Positions 1 through 7,010 of a stretch of 24,527 nt of DNA are shown here, piece by piece. Every line of letters begins with the position of its first letter. Position 1 is the first letter of the stretch. Position numbers and translations under genes: made by a program. The notes below the pieces were generated by a model, which was given only the letters and a program-made list of their open reading frames with translations, searched no databases and had not been told where the DNA came from. The stretch is from JBBRYK01 sp038237665 (GTDB lineage Bacteria; Actinomycetota; Thermoleophilia; Gaiellales; Gaiellaceae): NCBI GenBank assembly GCA_038237665.1, contig JBBRYK010000038.1, positions 1 to 24,527 of the forward strand, written 5' to 3'.

Positions 1-322
1 AGTATGACAGACCTACCGGACAATATTCTTGGCTACACAATACAGCCGACGAGAAGCCCCAACCCCACACCAGAAGCCAGATCAGCCGCTCAACCGGGCG
101 CGGAACTTCGGACTAGTTGGATGTCAGTGCTCCACTGAGGAGGCGGAGGCCGTCGCACGATGCCAGCCGTGCGGGAGGGCAGAGCGCAATGGATCTTGAA
201 GACCTCCTCGAGTCCCCTGGCCGAACCCTCCAGCGCCCGCGAAGCCGATCGTTTGCTGCCCGAAGGACATCAAGCGGTGACTACTCCGGCAACACAATAT
301 GCCGTTTTGCAGGGTTCTCTAA
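1..322. other. No gene recognised; tRNA 3' flank
   Basis: This stretch lies downstream of the tRNA-Asp gene. The first ~60 bases are visibly more AT-rich than the rest of the window. I see no ORF with a ribosome binding site, no repeat of the tRNA 3' end that would mark an attachment site, and no clear terminator. Confidence 0.5.
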
Positions 323-396
323 CGGGAGCGACGGGACTCGAACCCGCGACCTCCGGCGTGACAGGCCGGCGTTCTAACCAGCTGAACTACGCCCCC
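323..396 (-). tRNA. tRNA-Asp (anticodon GTC)
   Basis: Read on the minus strand the sequence folds into a full cloverleaf. The acceptor stem is GGGGGCG with CGCTCCC (one G-T pair), the D stem GTTC/GAAC, the anticodon stem CCGGC/GCCGG around loop CTGTCAC, and a TTCGAGT T-loop follows. The anticodon GTC lies at 360-362 on the plus strand, giving aspartate. The discriminator base is G and the CCA tail is not encoded, so it would be added after transcription. It starts 33 bases after the stop of the SnoaL-like gene on the same strand and could be co-transcribed with it or use a promoter inside it. Confidence 0.96.
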
Positions 397-429
397 GGGG
401 CGCGCGACAGTGTAGCCCAGGCCCCCCGG

Positions 430-858
430 TCAGATCTCGGTCAGACCGAGCTGACGCAACAGCGTGATCGAGTCCGAGTAGACGTCCTTGCGCGCCACGA
501 GGCCGTTGGTGATCGGGATCACGTCCATGCCGCGGTACTCGACGGTCCGGCGTGTCGGCTCGACCTCGATTCCGGCCCGAGTCATCTTGCCGAGGTGGGT
601 GCCGCGCGCCGTCCACTCCTGGACGACCAGGTCGTCTCGGATGTACTGGCGGCGCGTCTCGAACGACAGATCCGGGAAGACGGAAAAGATGCCGGAGATT
701 GCCCGGCCGATCGCCTCGCGCCCGACGTTGACGTCGCCCGTGACGTGGTTCTCGAAGACGGAGTCGTCGGTGTGCAGCGCGACGATCGCGTCGACGTCAT
801 GCCGACCCCACGCGTCGTTGTAGCGGTCGATGAACCCCTGCAGCTCTTGTCCATCCAT
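430..858 (-). CDS. SnoaL-like / NTF2-fold protein
   Basis: This 142-residue protein matches the SnoaL-like branch of the NTF2 fold: a small cone-shaped domain used by polyketide cyclases, hydratases, isomerases and many uncharacterised proteins. The family pattern is visible: an N-terminal helix ending in YNDAWGRHDVDAIVALH, then DDSVFENHVTGDVNVGREAI, an FPDLSFE strand and a VVQEWTARGTHLG strand. There is no signal peptide or membrane segment, so it is probably cytoplasmic. The ATG at 858 fits the family N-terminus. It is divergent from the large secreted phosphoesterase, and an inverted repeat sits between them. The substrate cannot be told from sequence; a SnoaL fold alone does not imply polyketide synthesis. 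Confidence 0.88.
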   Translation of the reverse strand: MDGQELQGFIDRYNDAWGRHDVDAIVALHTDDSVFENHVTGDVNVGREAIGRAISGIFSVFPDLSFETRRQYIRDDLVVQEWTARGTHLGKMTRAGIEVEPTRRTVEYRGMDVIPITNGLVARKDVYSDSITLLRQLGLTEI

Positions 859-866
859 GTCGCCGA

Positions 867-913
867 ACCCTAACCGGATCGTTACTGCGCGATCCGGGTG
901 GGAGCGTTAGGGT
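867..913. promoter_or_regulatory. Nested inverted repeat between divergent genes
   Basis: An outer perfect pair ACCCTAAC (867-874) and GTTAGGGT (906-913) encloses an inner pair CGGATCG (875-881) and CGATCCG (890-896) with an 8-base loop. Bases 897-905 bulge on one side. It lies between the starts of the SnoaL-like gene (858, minus) and the phosphoesterase gene (949, plus), so it could be a shared operator or a hairpin in a leader RNA. No clear -35/-10 pair could be assigned beside it. Confidence 0.5.
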
Positions 914-948
914 CCACTCATCGCACGCCCCCGCGAGGAGGAGAACCC

Positions 949-3900
949 ATGAACCGTCGTCGTCCGGTCACGCTGGCAATTGCCGCCGGCATCGTCACCT
1001 TGCTCGTAACGCTCGGCCCAGGAGTTGCCCGATCAAGCAACGCCAAGCAAGCGGCCGGGCCCGCGCAAGCTTCGCGCGCCATCTTCTTCAGCTCGGACGG
1101 CATGCGCCCCGACCTGATGGAGAAGTGGGCCGGCCAGGGGTTCATGCCGGCCTACGCCTCACTCCTCCAGAGCGGTTTCCGGGGAGCGAACGGCATGACG
1201 CAGGGTTTCCCCCCCAATACCGGCGTCGGGTGGTACACGATGATGACCGGCACCTGGCCGGGTGAACACGGCTCGACGAACAACACCTACCACCGAGTCG
1301 GCGAGGGCAACTTCAACAACCGGACGTCCTTCTCCGCGGCCGGCTCCCTGCAAGCCGACACGCTTGCGGCGTCCGCGGAGCGGGCCGGCAAGAAGGTCGC
1401 CCAGATCGACTGGGTCGGGGGGATCCAGTCCGGCATCGCCGGGCCGACGGTGGACTTCACCAACTTCTTCTCGACGCGCGGCGTTCTCGCCGCCCCGCTG
1501 AACGCGCAGGAGCAGGCCGGTGCGGCCGCGTTCGGCATCTCCTACCAGGTTGCTGCCTTCTCGCCCGCGAGCGGCTGGTCGAACACCCCACCGAGCGACC
1601 CGGCGGCCCCGCCGATGCAGACCCAGCTTCAGGTCGCTTCGACGTTCGCGGCCCAGAACCCGAGCCGCACATACGACGTCTACGTCTACGACAGCATCGT
1701 CAACGCGACGCCGGCCTACGATCACGTGATCTTGGTCCGGAGCGGCGCAGCAAAGAACGCCGGGCTGGCCTCGGTCAACCTGGCGGTCGGAGACTTCAAG
1801 GAGATCAAGCTCACGGGCGCGGATGGACTGATCGGTTCTCGCGCCGGCCAGACCGCCGGCTTCTACACGAAGCTGATCACGCTCTCGCCCAACCTCTCCT
1901 CCTTCAAGCTCTACTTCACTTCGGTCGAGCGTGTGATCGCGAGCTGCACGACGGCGGCCTGCAACGCCCTTCCCGCAGGCGGAGCCGGTGAGGACCGGCT
2001 CGAGAAATACATCGCCGACAGCCTGCCGACGTACATCGCCGCCGACTTTGCGCCGCTCGAGGCGCGGATCATCGACGAGGACACGTACGTGCAGCAGGGA
2101 CGCGATCTTCACGCGGCCTACGGCAATGCGGTCATGCAGTTCATCCTCGGCACGCTGCAGCCCGACACCCAGCTGGCCTTTGTCGGCTACCCGGTCACGG
2201 ACGAGTTCTCGCACCAGTTCATGGCCCTCTACACGCCGACCGACATCGACGGACAGCCAAACCCGACGTACGACGACGCCGACTACAACGGCATTCCGGA
2301 CGGACGGGTCGCGATTCGCGAGGGCTACATCAGGAGCGCCTACCAGGGAGCGGATACCAAGCTCGGGATGGCCCGCGCCCTCATGGGCGGCAATCCGGCG
2401 ACCTTCGCGGCCTCGGACCACGGCTTCGCGCCGCAGTGGTATGCGATCCAAGCCGGCAAGGTGCTCTCTGACGCAGGCATCAACGACTCCGAGGCGACGA
2501 GCAACTGCCGCTCGGCACCGACCGGCGTCACCCGGGCCAAGGCCTGCTGGGCCGGCGGCACCGCCCAGGTCTACATCAGCCTTGCCGGGCGCGACCCGGG
2601 CGGCACCGTTCCTGCGGGGAACTACGAGACAGTCCGCAATCAGATCATCACGGCGTTCCAGAACCTGACCGACCCGGCGAACCCGGGCAAGCAGGTCGTC
2701 GCGAAGATCCTCAAGAAGGAGCAGCTCCGGAACGTCGACGGCTCAGATTCGCTGCACCCCAGCCGGAGCGGCGACGTGGTCGTCGTGGCCCGTCCGCCCT
2801 ATCAGTTCGACGCCGCCACGCCTGGCCAGCGAATCGCGCTGTCGCAGTTCTTCGGCCAGCACGGCTACTTGCCGAATCTGGTCGACCTCGGCCACAACAT
2901 CAACATGCACGCAACCCTCGTCGCCGGCGGGACGGGTATCCGCTCCTACAACCAGGGCGTGCCTGGGCTCCGTGCGGTCGACATCGCTCCGACGATCGCG
3001 TTCCTGATGCGCATTCCCGGGCCGATGAACGCACGCGGCAAGATCCTCTACCCGGCCGTCGACGGCGCCCAGAACCTCAAGCAGGTGACGATCCTCGACA
3101 TCAGCGACTATCACGGCCAGCTCACTCCGCTGACCGACACCGCTGACAACGTCACCGGGACCGGCGCTTCGAACCCGGTCTTCCCGATCGGCGGCGCGGC
3201 GTTCCTGAAGAAATGGCTCGACGCCTACGAGCAGGAATCCGGCCCCGCCCTGAGGATCATGGCCGGTGACTCCGTGGGCGCGACGCCGCCCATCTCGGCC
3301 TTCTTCGGCGACAAGCCGACGATCGTGATGCAGAACGAGATGGGGATCGATGCCGACGGCCTCGGGAACCACAACTTCGACAAGGGCCAGGCCTACCTCC
3401 GCAACACCCTGATCCCGCTGGCCCAATTCCCGTACCTGTCTGCCAACGTGGTCAACGCGCAGAACCAGACACCACCCCAGTGGAAGCCGTACGAGGTCTT
3501 CAACGTGGGCGGCGTCCAGGTCGCGATGATCGGGTTCACGAACGACGACGCTCCGACGCTCGTCAACCCGAACGCGTTCGCGCCGTTCCGCGTCGTGAAT
3601 TCGACCCTGACGACGAACACCTGGGCGACCACGTTGCACAACCAGGGAAAGAAGACGATCGTCGCGATGGGCCACCTCGGTGCGACGGCTGGAACGCTGA
3701 CGAACCCGACGGGCCCGCTCGTCGACCTTGCCGACAACGTCTCGTTCGTCGACGCGGTCATCGGCGACCACACCGACCAGCAGGTGGTGTCGACCCGTCC
3801 GAATGGAACCCTGATCACCGAGAACCGCAGCAAGGGGCTGCGCTTCACCCGCGTACGCCTGCTCGTCGGCCCGGGCGGCGTCGTCTACAAGACCGCCGAC

Positions 3901-4680
3901 TTCCACAAGCCGTGGACGATCGGTGTCACGCCCGACGCGCAGATCCAGGGTCAACTCGACCAGCTCAACGCACAGCTCGCGCCGCTCCTCGGCACCGTGA
4001 TCGGGACCTCGACGACGCCGATCCCGCGGGCCGACGCCTGTGGGAACTCGGCGGGCCGGACGTGCGAGTCGAAGGAAGGCGACGTCACGACCGACGCGAT
4101 GCGGCTGACCTACCAGACCGACTTCGCAATCACGAACTCGGGCGGCCTCCGGGCCGACCTGACCTGTCCGGTGCCCGACCTCGCGGGCGACTTCTGCCCC
4201 TCCTACACGCCGCCTCCCTACCTGATCACGCGCGGCCAGGTGCTCGGCGTCCTGCCCTTCGGCAACGTCGCCGTCACCCTGCAGCTGAACGGGGCCGAGC
4301 TGAAGACGATGCTCGAAAACGGGGTGTCGTTGATGCCGGCCGTCCAGGGCCGCTTCCCGCAGGTCTCGGGTCTCTGCTTCACCTACAACATCAACGCTCC
4401 GGCAGGGTCGCGAGTCCTCTCGGCCGTGCGGCAGGCGGCGAACGGGAGCTGCACCGGCGCCGCGGTCGACTTGACGGCGGCGACCAACTACACGATTACG
4501 GAGAACGACTTCATGGCGGCAGGCGGTGACGGCTATCCGGTCTTCACCAGCCGGGCGACAAGCCGCGACATCATGGATCAGACCCTCGCGAACTACATCA
4601 CCGCGAACTCGCCGGTCAGCCCCTCGATCCAAGGTCGGATCATCTGCACCGGAACCGGCTGCCCGACGGTCGTTCCGTAG
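949..4680 (+). CDS. Secreted fusion: nucleotide pyrophosphatase + 5'-nucleotidase
   Basis: A 1243-residue exported protein with two metal-dependent phosphoesterases in one chain. The ATG at 949 is chosen because GAGGAGGAG lies just upstream and a signal peptide follows (basic MNRRR, hydrophobic 8-25, likely cleavage near 30). Residues ~43-705 resemble type I phosphodiesterase/nucleotide pyrophosphatase (alkaline phosphatase fold): SSDGMRPD with metal ligand D50, probable nucleophile T91 in FPPNT, TGTWPGEHG, TDEFSH (D418, H422) and ASDHGF (D490, H491). Residues ~712-1000 are a calcineurin-like 5'-nucleotidase with D720, H722, D774, GNHNFD (N807, H808), H909 and GDHTD (H941, D943), matching the UshA ligand set. 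Residues ~1010-1235 are the 5'-nucleotidase C-terminal substrate domain (NSGGLR, MAAGGDGY). No C-terminal anchor is seen, so it is probably released or loosely wall-bound. The likely role is extracellular nucleotide breakdown for phosphate or nucleoside salvage; exact substrates are inferred. Confidence 0.92.
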   Translation: MNRRRPVTLAIAAGIVTLLVTLGPGVARSSNAKQAAGPAQASRAIFFSSDGMRPDLMEKWAGQGFMPAYASLLQSGFRGANGMTQGFPPNTGVGWYTMMTGTWPGEHGSTNNTYHRVGEGNFNNRTSFSAAGSLQADTLAASAERAGKKVAQIDWVGGIQSGIAGPTVDFTNFFSTRGVLAAPLNAQEQAGAAAFGISYQVAAFSPASGWSNTPPSDPAAPPMQTQLQVASTFAAQNPSRTYDVYVYDSIVNATPAYDHVILVRSGAAKNAGLASVNLAVGDFKEIKLTGADGLIGSRAGQTAGFYTKLITLSPNLSSFKLYFTSVERVIASCTTAACNALPAGGAGEDRLEKYIADSLPTYIAADFAPLEARIIDEDTYVQQGRDLHAAYGNAVMQFILGTLQPDTQLAFVGYPVTDEFSHQFMALYTPTDIDGQPNPTYDDADYNGIPDGRVAIREGYIRSAYQGADTKLGMARALMGGNPATFAASDHGFAPQWYAIQAGKVLSDAGINDSEATSNCRSAPTGVTRAKACWAGGTAQVYISLAGRDPGGTVPAGNYETVRNQIITAFQNLTDPANPGKQVVAKILKKEQLRNVDGSDSLHPSRSGDVVVVARPPYQFDAATPGQRIALSQFFGQHGYLPNLVDLGHNINMHATLVAGGTGIRSYNQGVPGLRAVDIAPTIAFLMRIPGPMNARGKILYPAVDGAQNLKQVTILDISDYHGQLTPLTDTADNVTGTGASNPVFPIGGAAFLKKWLDAYEQESGPALRIMAGDSVGATPPISAFFGDKPTIVMQNEMGIDADGLGNHNFDKGQAYLRNTLIPLAQFPYLSANVVNAQNQTPPQWKPYEVFNVGGVQVAMIGFTNDDAPTLVNPNAFAPFRVVNSTLTTNTWATTLHNQGKKTIVAMGHLGATAGTLTNPTGPLVDLADNVSFVDAVIGDHTDQQVVSTRPNGTLITENRSKGLRFTRVRLLVGPGGVVYKTADFHKPWTIGVTPDAQIQGQLDQLNAQLAPLLGTVIGTSTTPIPRADACGNSAGRTCESKEGDVTTDAMRLTYQTDFAITNSGGLRADLTCPVPDLAGDFCPSYTPPPYLITRGQVLGVLPFGNVAVTLQLNGAELKTMLENGVSLMPAVQGRFPQVSGLCFTYNINAPAGSRVLSAVRQAANGSCTGAAVDLTAATNYTITENDFMAAGGDGYPVFTSRATSRDIMDQTLANYITANSPVSPSIQGRIICTGTGCPTVVP

Positions 4681-4684
4681 CGTC

Positions 4685-4721
4685 AAAAGAGCACGGGCCG
4701 TCCGCGCGGCGGCCCCTGCTC
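4685..4721 (-). terminator. Rho-independent terminator of the YitJ-type gene
   Basis: On the minus strand a GC-rich hairpin (GAGCA/TGCTC plus GGGCCG/CGGCCC around one mismatch) starts inside the stop codon of the methyltransferase/reductase gene and is followed by TTTTGACG. The plus-strand side has no T-run, so it serves mainly the minus-strand gene while separating the two convergent genes. Confidence 0.75.
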
Positions 4722-6537
4722 AGTCCAAAAGGTCGAGCACGGCCAGCGGGCGCCGGAAAGGCGTCGCCACGTACACCCCGGCCGCCTTTTCCTTCGCTTC
4801 GGCATAAAGCTCTCGCGCGTGCGCGAGACCGACCTCGGCGGCGCGAGGCCCCGCCTCCGCGAGCGCATCCTGCAGCTCCTGCGGGACGACGATGCCCGGA
4901 ACCTCGTTGTGCAGGCGGAGCGCAAGGCGGTGAGTCGAGAGCGGGAAGAGCCCGATCAGTAGCGGTATCGGCCATCCTCCGCCCAGCGCCTCGACGAAGC
5001 GGTCGAGGTAGTCGAGGTCGTACAGGATCTGCGTCATCGCGAAGCGCGCTCCGCCCGCGACCTTCTGCCGGAACCGCTCGAGCTCGACGTCGAGGTCGTC
5101 TGCGGTCGGGTTGACGGCCACGCCGTGGAAGAACGACGTGGGCGCGTCGATCGCCTTGCCGTTGTAGTCCTCGCCGCGATTGAGGCGAGTGATCAGCTGC
5201 GTGAGCCCGATCGCATCGAGCTCGTACACCCCGCGCGAACCCGGGTAGTCCCCGACCTCGGGCGGATCGCCCGTGACGGCGAGGATGTTGCGCACGCCCT
5301 CGGCGTGCGCGCCGAGGAGCATCGACTCGAGGCCCATGATCGACGCGTCTCGCGTGGTCACGTGCGGGATGGTCTCGATCCCGCAGTTGCGCTCGATCGC
5401 CGCGGACACGATCAGTGCGCTCATCCCCGCCCTCGCGGTGGCGTTGTCGTTGATGTCGACGAAGCCGATCCGGCCGGACTCCTTGATCGTCCGCACCATC
5501 TGCAGCAATCCGGCGTGGCTCCCCCCGAGCGGCGGGTCGAGCTGCGCCGAAAGGACCCATTCCCCTTCCCGGAACGCGCGGGCCAGCTTCGTCTCCGGCT
5601 CGGATCCGGATACCGGCACGTGCAGCTCTCGCTGCTCGACCACGAGCGGGGCGCTCGGCGCGCGCTCCTCGTCGACGGCGGCGCGGATTGCGGCGATCTC
5701 CAGCGGAGTCGTGCCGCAGCAGCCGCCGATCACCCGTGCGCCGAGCTGGCGGGCATGGGCCGCGAACTCCGCGAAGTACTCCGGAGCGGCGTGCGGATAG
5801 ATGACCCGGCCGCCGGAGAGACTGGCCAGGCCGATGTTCGGCAGCGCGGCGAGAGGAAGACCCTCCGAGGCCGAGCCCATCTGCTCGAGGGCGGCGAGTG
5901 CGGAAAGGAGGCCGACACCGTGATTCGCGCCGATCGCTGCCACGTCCAGCCCGGAAAGGCGGGCGGCGGCCTCCCCCGCGGTGACGCCGGCCGGCGTTTC
6001 GCCGTCCTCGTCGAAGGTGAGCAGCGCGACGATCGGCAGGCTCGAAACCCGGCGGACGGCCTCGATCGCGGTGACGAGCTCCTCGAGCTCGTAGAACGTC
6101 TCGACCATGAAGAGGTCGGCGCCTCGGCCCTCGAGAATCTCCGCCTGCGCGGCGAAATGCTCGGCCCGCTCGTCGAGGGGGACCTGCGGGAAGTCGCCGA
6201 ACGGCCCGATCGAGCCGGCGATGAAGATCTCCCGCCCGGAGATCTCGCGCGCCTCGCGGGCCAGCCGGACGGCGGTCGAGTTGATGCTTTCGAACTCGTC
6301 CTCGAGGTAGTGCTGGGCGAGCTTCATGCGATTCGCGCCGAAGGTGTTGGTCTCGATCAGGTCGGCACCGGCACGGATGTAGCCCAGGTGGAGGGAAATG
6401 ATCGTCTCCGGCGCGCGCAGGTTCGCCTCTTCCGGACAGCGCAGGCGGTGTACTGCGCTTGCGATCAGCGCACCCATCCCGCCGTCCGCGACGAGGACCG
6501 GCCCCGACGCGAGGCGCTCGCTGAAGCGGCTGGCCAC
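4720..6537 (-). CDS. Bifunctional homocysteine S-methyltransferase / 5,10-methylenetetrahydrofolate reductase (YitJ type)
   Basis: A 605-residue cytoplasmic enzyme of one-carbon and methionine metabolism. Residues ~1-290 form the homocysteine S-methyltransferase barrel: VADGGMGALI, IETNTFGAN, GSIGPFG and the zinc-binding GGCCGT (C273, C274). Residues ~315-605 form the MetF-like flavin reductase: DINDNATAR, VTTRD, ILAVTGDPPEVGDYPGS and FAMTQILYD. The order and length match Bacillus YitJ. The first zinc ligand, normally Cys in a G-x-N-C motif, is His206 here (GANHG). The start is GTG at 6537; no Shine-Dalgarno is visible, and a -10 box ends 7 bases upstream, suggesting a leaderless mRNA. It stands alone, ending at its own terminator. 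The methyl donor for the first domain cannot be settled from sequence. Confidence 0.95.
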   Translation of the reverse strand: MASRFSERLASGPVLVADGGMGALIASAVHRLRCPEEANLRAPETIISLHLGYIRAGADLIETNTFGANRMKLAQHYLEDEFESINSTAVRLAREAREISGREIFIAGSIGPFGDFPQVPLDERAEHFAAQAEILEGRGADLFMVETFYELEELVTAIEAVRRVSSLPIVALLTFDEDGETPAGVTAGEAAARLSGLDVAAIGANHGVGLLSALAALEQMGSASEGLPLAALPNIGLASLSGGRVIYPHAAPEYFAEFAAHARQLGARVIGGCCGTTPLEIAAIRAAVDEERAPSAPLVVEQRELHVPVSGSEPETKLARAFREGEWVLSAQLDPPLGGSHAGLLQMVRTIKESGRIGFVDINDNATARAGMSALIVSAAIERNCGIETIPHVTTRDASIMGLESMLLGAHAEGVRNILAVTGDPPEVGDYPGSRGVYELDAIGLTQLITRLNRGEDYNGKAIDAPTSFFHGVAVNPTADDLDVELERFRQKVAGGARFAMTQILYDLDYLDRFVEALGGGWPIPLLIGLFPLSTHRLALRLHNEVPGIVVPQELQDALAEAGPRAAEVGLAHARELYAEAKEKAAGVYVATPFRRPLAVLDLLD

Positions 6538-6544
6538 GAGCTTG

Positions 6545-6571
6545 ACTCTAGCGACGGGCGATCCGGGTCAA
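6545..6571 (-). promoter_or_regulatory. Candidate leaderless promoter of the YitJ-type gene
   Basis: On the minus strand TTGACC (6571-6566) and TAGAGT (6550-6545) are separated by 15 bases, slightly short. Seven bases separate the -10 from the GTG at 6537, so transcription would start at the initiation codon. This fits the absence of a ribosome binding site and the known frequency of leaderless genes in actinobacteria. Confidence 0.55.
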
Positions 6572-6678
6572 GTACGGGCGGTCAACTGCAAAACGGGGGA
6601 TGGATCAAGCGGCCGGGCCCGACCATAGTCAGAACGTGGATAACTCAGGGCCCCGATGCGGCGGGGGCTGAGAGATCG

Positions 6679-6708
6679 ACGGGGCCTACTAGGCCCCGTC
6701 TTCATTTT
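6679..6708 (+). terminator. Plus-strand terminator 1 upstream of rpoD
   Basis: The 9-base perfect stem ACGGGGCCT (6679-6687) and AGGCCCCGT (6691-6699) has a 3-base loop and is followed by CTTCATTTT. No plus-strand gene ends here: the upstream gene is on the opposite strand. It therefore implies a short transcript started between about 6550 and 6670, or attenuation of a long leader. Confidence 0.7.
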
Positions 6709-6709
6709 C

Positions 6710-6843
6710 GGCCACGGAAAACTAAAGGTGAGGTCGCCGAACGCCGATAAGCTGAAGACTCCTTTCTCGCCGGGGACCTGACGGCAATCAACCTGCGGCA
6801 GAAGGACTGAAACGGCGCGCCCTCCGGGGCGCGTCTTTTCTTT
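6710..6843 (+). ncRNA. Candidate structured non-coding RNA
   Basis: Between two terminators on the plus strand there is a non-coding segment with its own structure. CCTTTCTCGCCG (6761-6772) pairs with CGGCAGAAGG (6796-6805) in a ten-pair stem with two single-base bulges. Its loop carries two copies of ACCTG. A strong terminator hairpin follows at 6816-6833. I could not match it to a riboswitch or small RNA family I know. It may be a stand-alone small RNA or part of an attenuated rpoD leader. Confidence 0.3.
6816..6843 (+). terminator. Plus-strand terminator 2 upstream of rpoD
   Basis: CGCGCCC (6816-6822) and GGGCGCG (6827-6833) form a perfect 7-base stem with a 4-base loop, followed by TCTTTTCTTT. 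This is a classic intrinsic terminator, placed 49 bases before the -10 box of rpoD. Confidence 0.8.
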
Positions 6844-6881
6844 GGACCTGGAGGCCCCCTCGAGCGGCCGAAAAAATCGTG

Positions 6882-6910
6882 TCCACATTCGCGGATTTGC
6901 GATATAGAAT
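6882..6910 (+). promoter_or_regulatory. Promoter of rpoD
   Basis: TCCACA (6882-6887) and TAGAAT (6905-6910) are spaced by exactly 17 bases, giving a good vegetative promoter in the only locally AT-richer part of this region. Transcription would begin near 6917, leaving a leader of about 94 bases before the ATG at 7011 (46 before the alternative GTG at 6963). Confidence 0.6.
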
Positions 6911-7010
6911 CCGCAGCCTCTAGAGGTGAGCCGGGGGTCGCGTCCGCAGTTCCGGCTCTTTCGTGTCCGGTCGTCGTTCCCCGTCAACCCTGCGCGAGAA
7001 AGCCGAGGTC

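Noticed and set aside
117..873. Plus-strand ORFs over the tRNA and SnoaL-like gene
   Set aside because: The peptides GSDGTRTRDLRRDRPAF and GATGLEPATSGVTGRRSNQLNYAPG are the well-known translation of an antisense tRNA; the rest is antisense to a clear SnoaL-like protein.
1159..4686. Long minus-strand ORFs (430 and 647 codons) under the phosphoesterase
   Set aside because: They are Arg/Asp/Val-rich antisense shadows of a high-GC gene with clear domains on the plus strand.
6668..6673. CTGAGA as part of a TPP riboswitch
   Set aside because: The required downstream conserved elements of the TPP aptamer are not present and no thiamine gene follows.
5125..6750. Plus-strand ORF of 541 codons over the YitJ-type gene
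   Set aside because: It is antisense to a well-conserved enzyme and has no recognisable motifs.
6568..6987. Minus-strand 139-codon ORF upstream of rpoD
   Set aside because: It runs through two terminators and a promoter and lacks protein-like composition.
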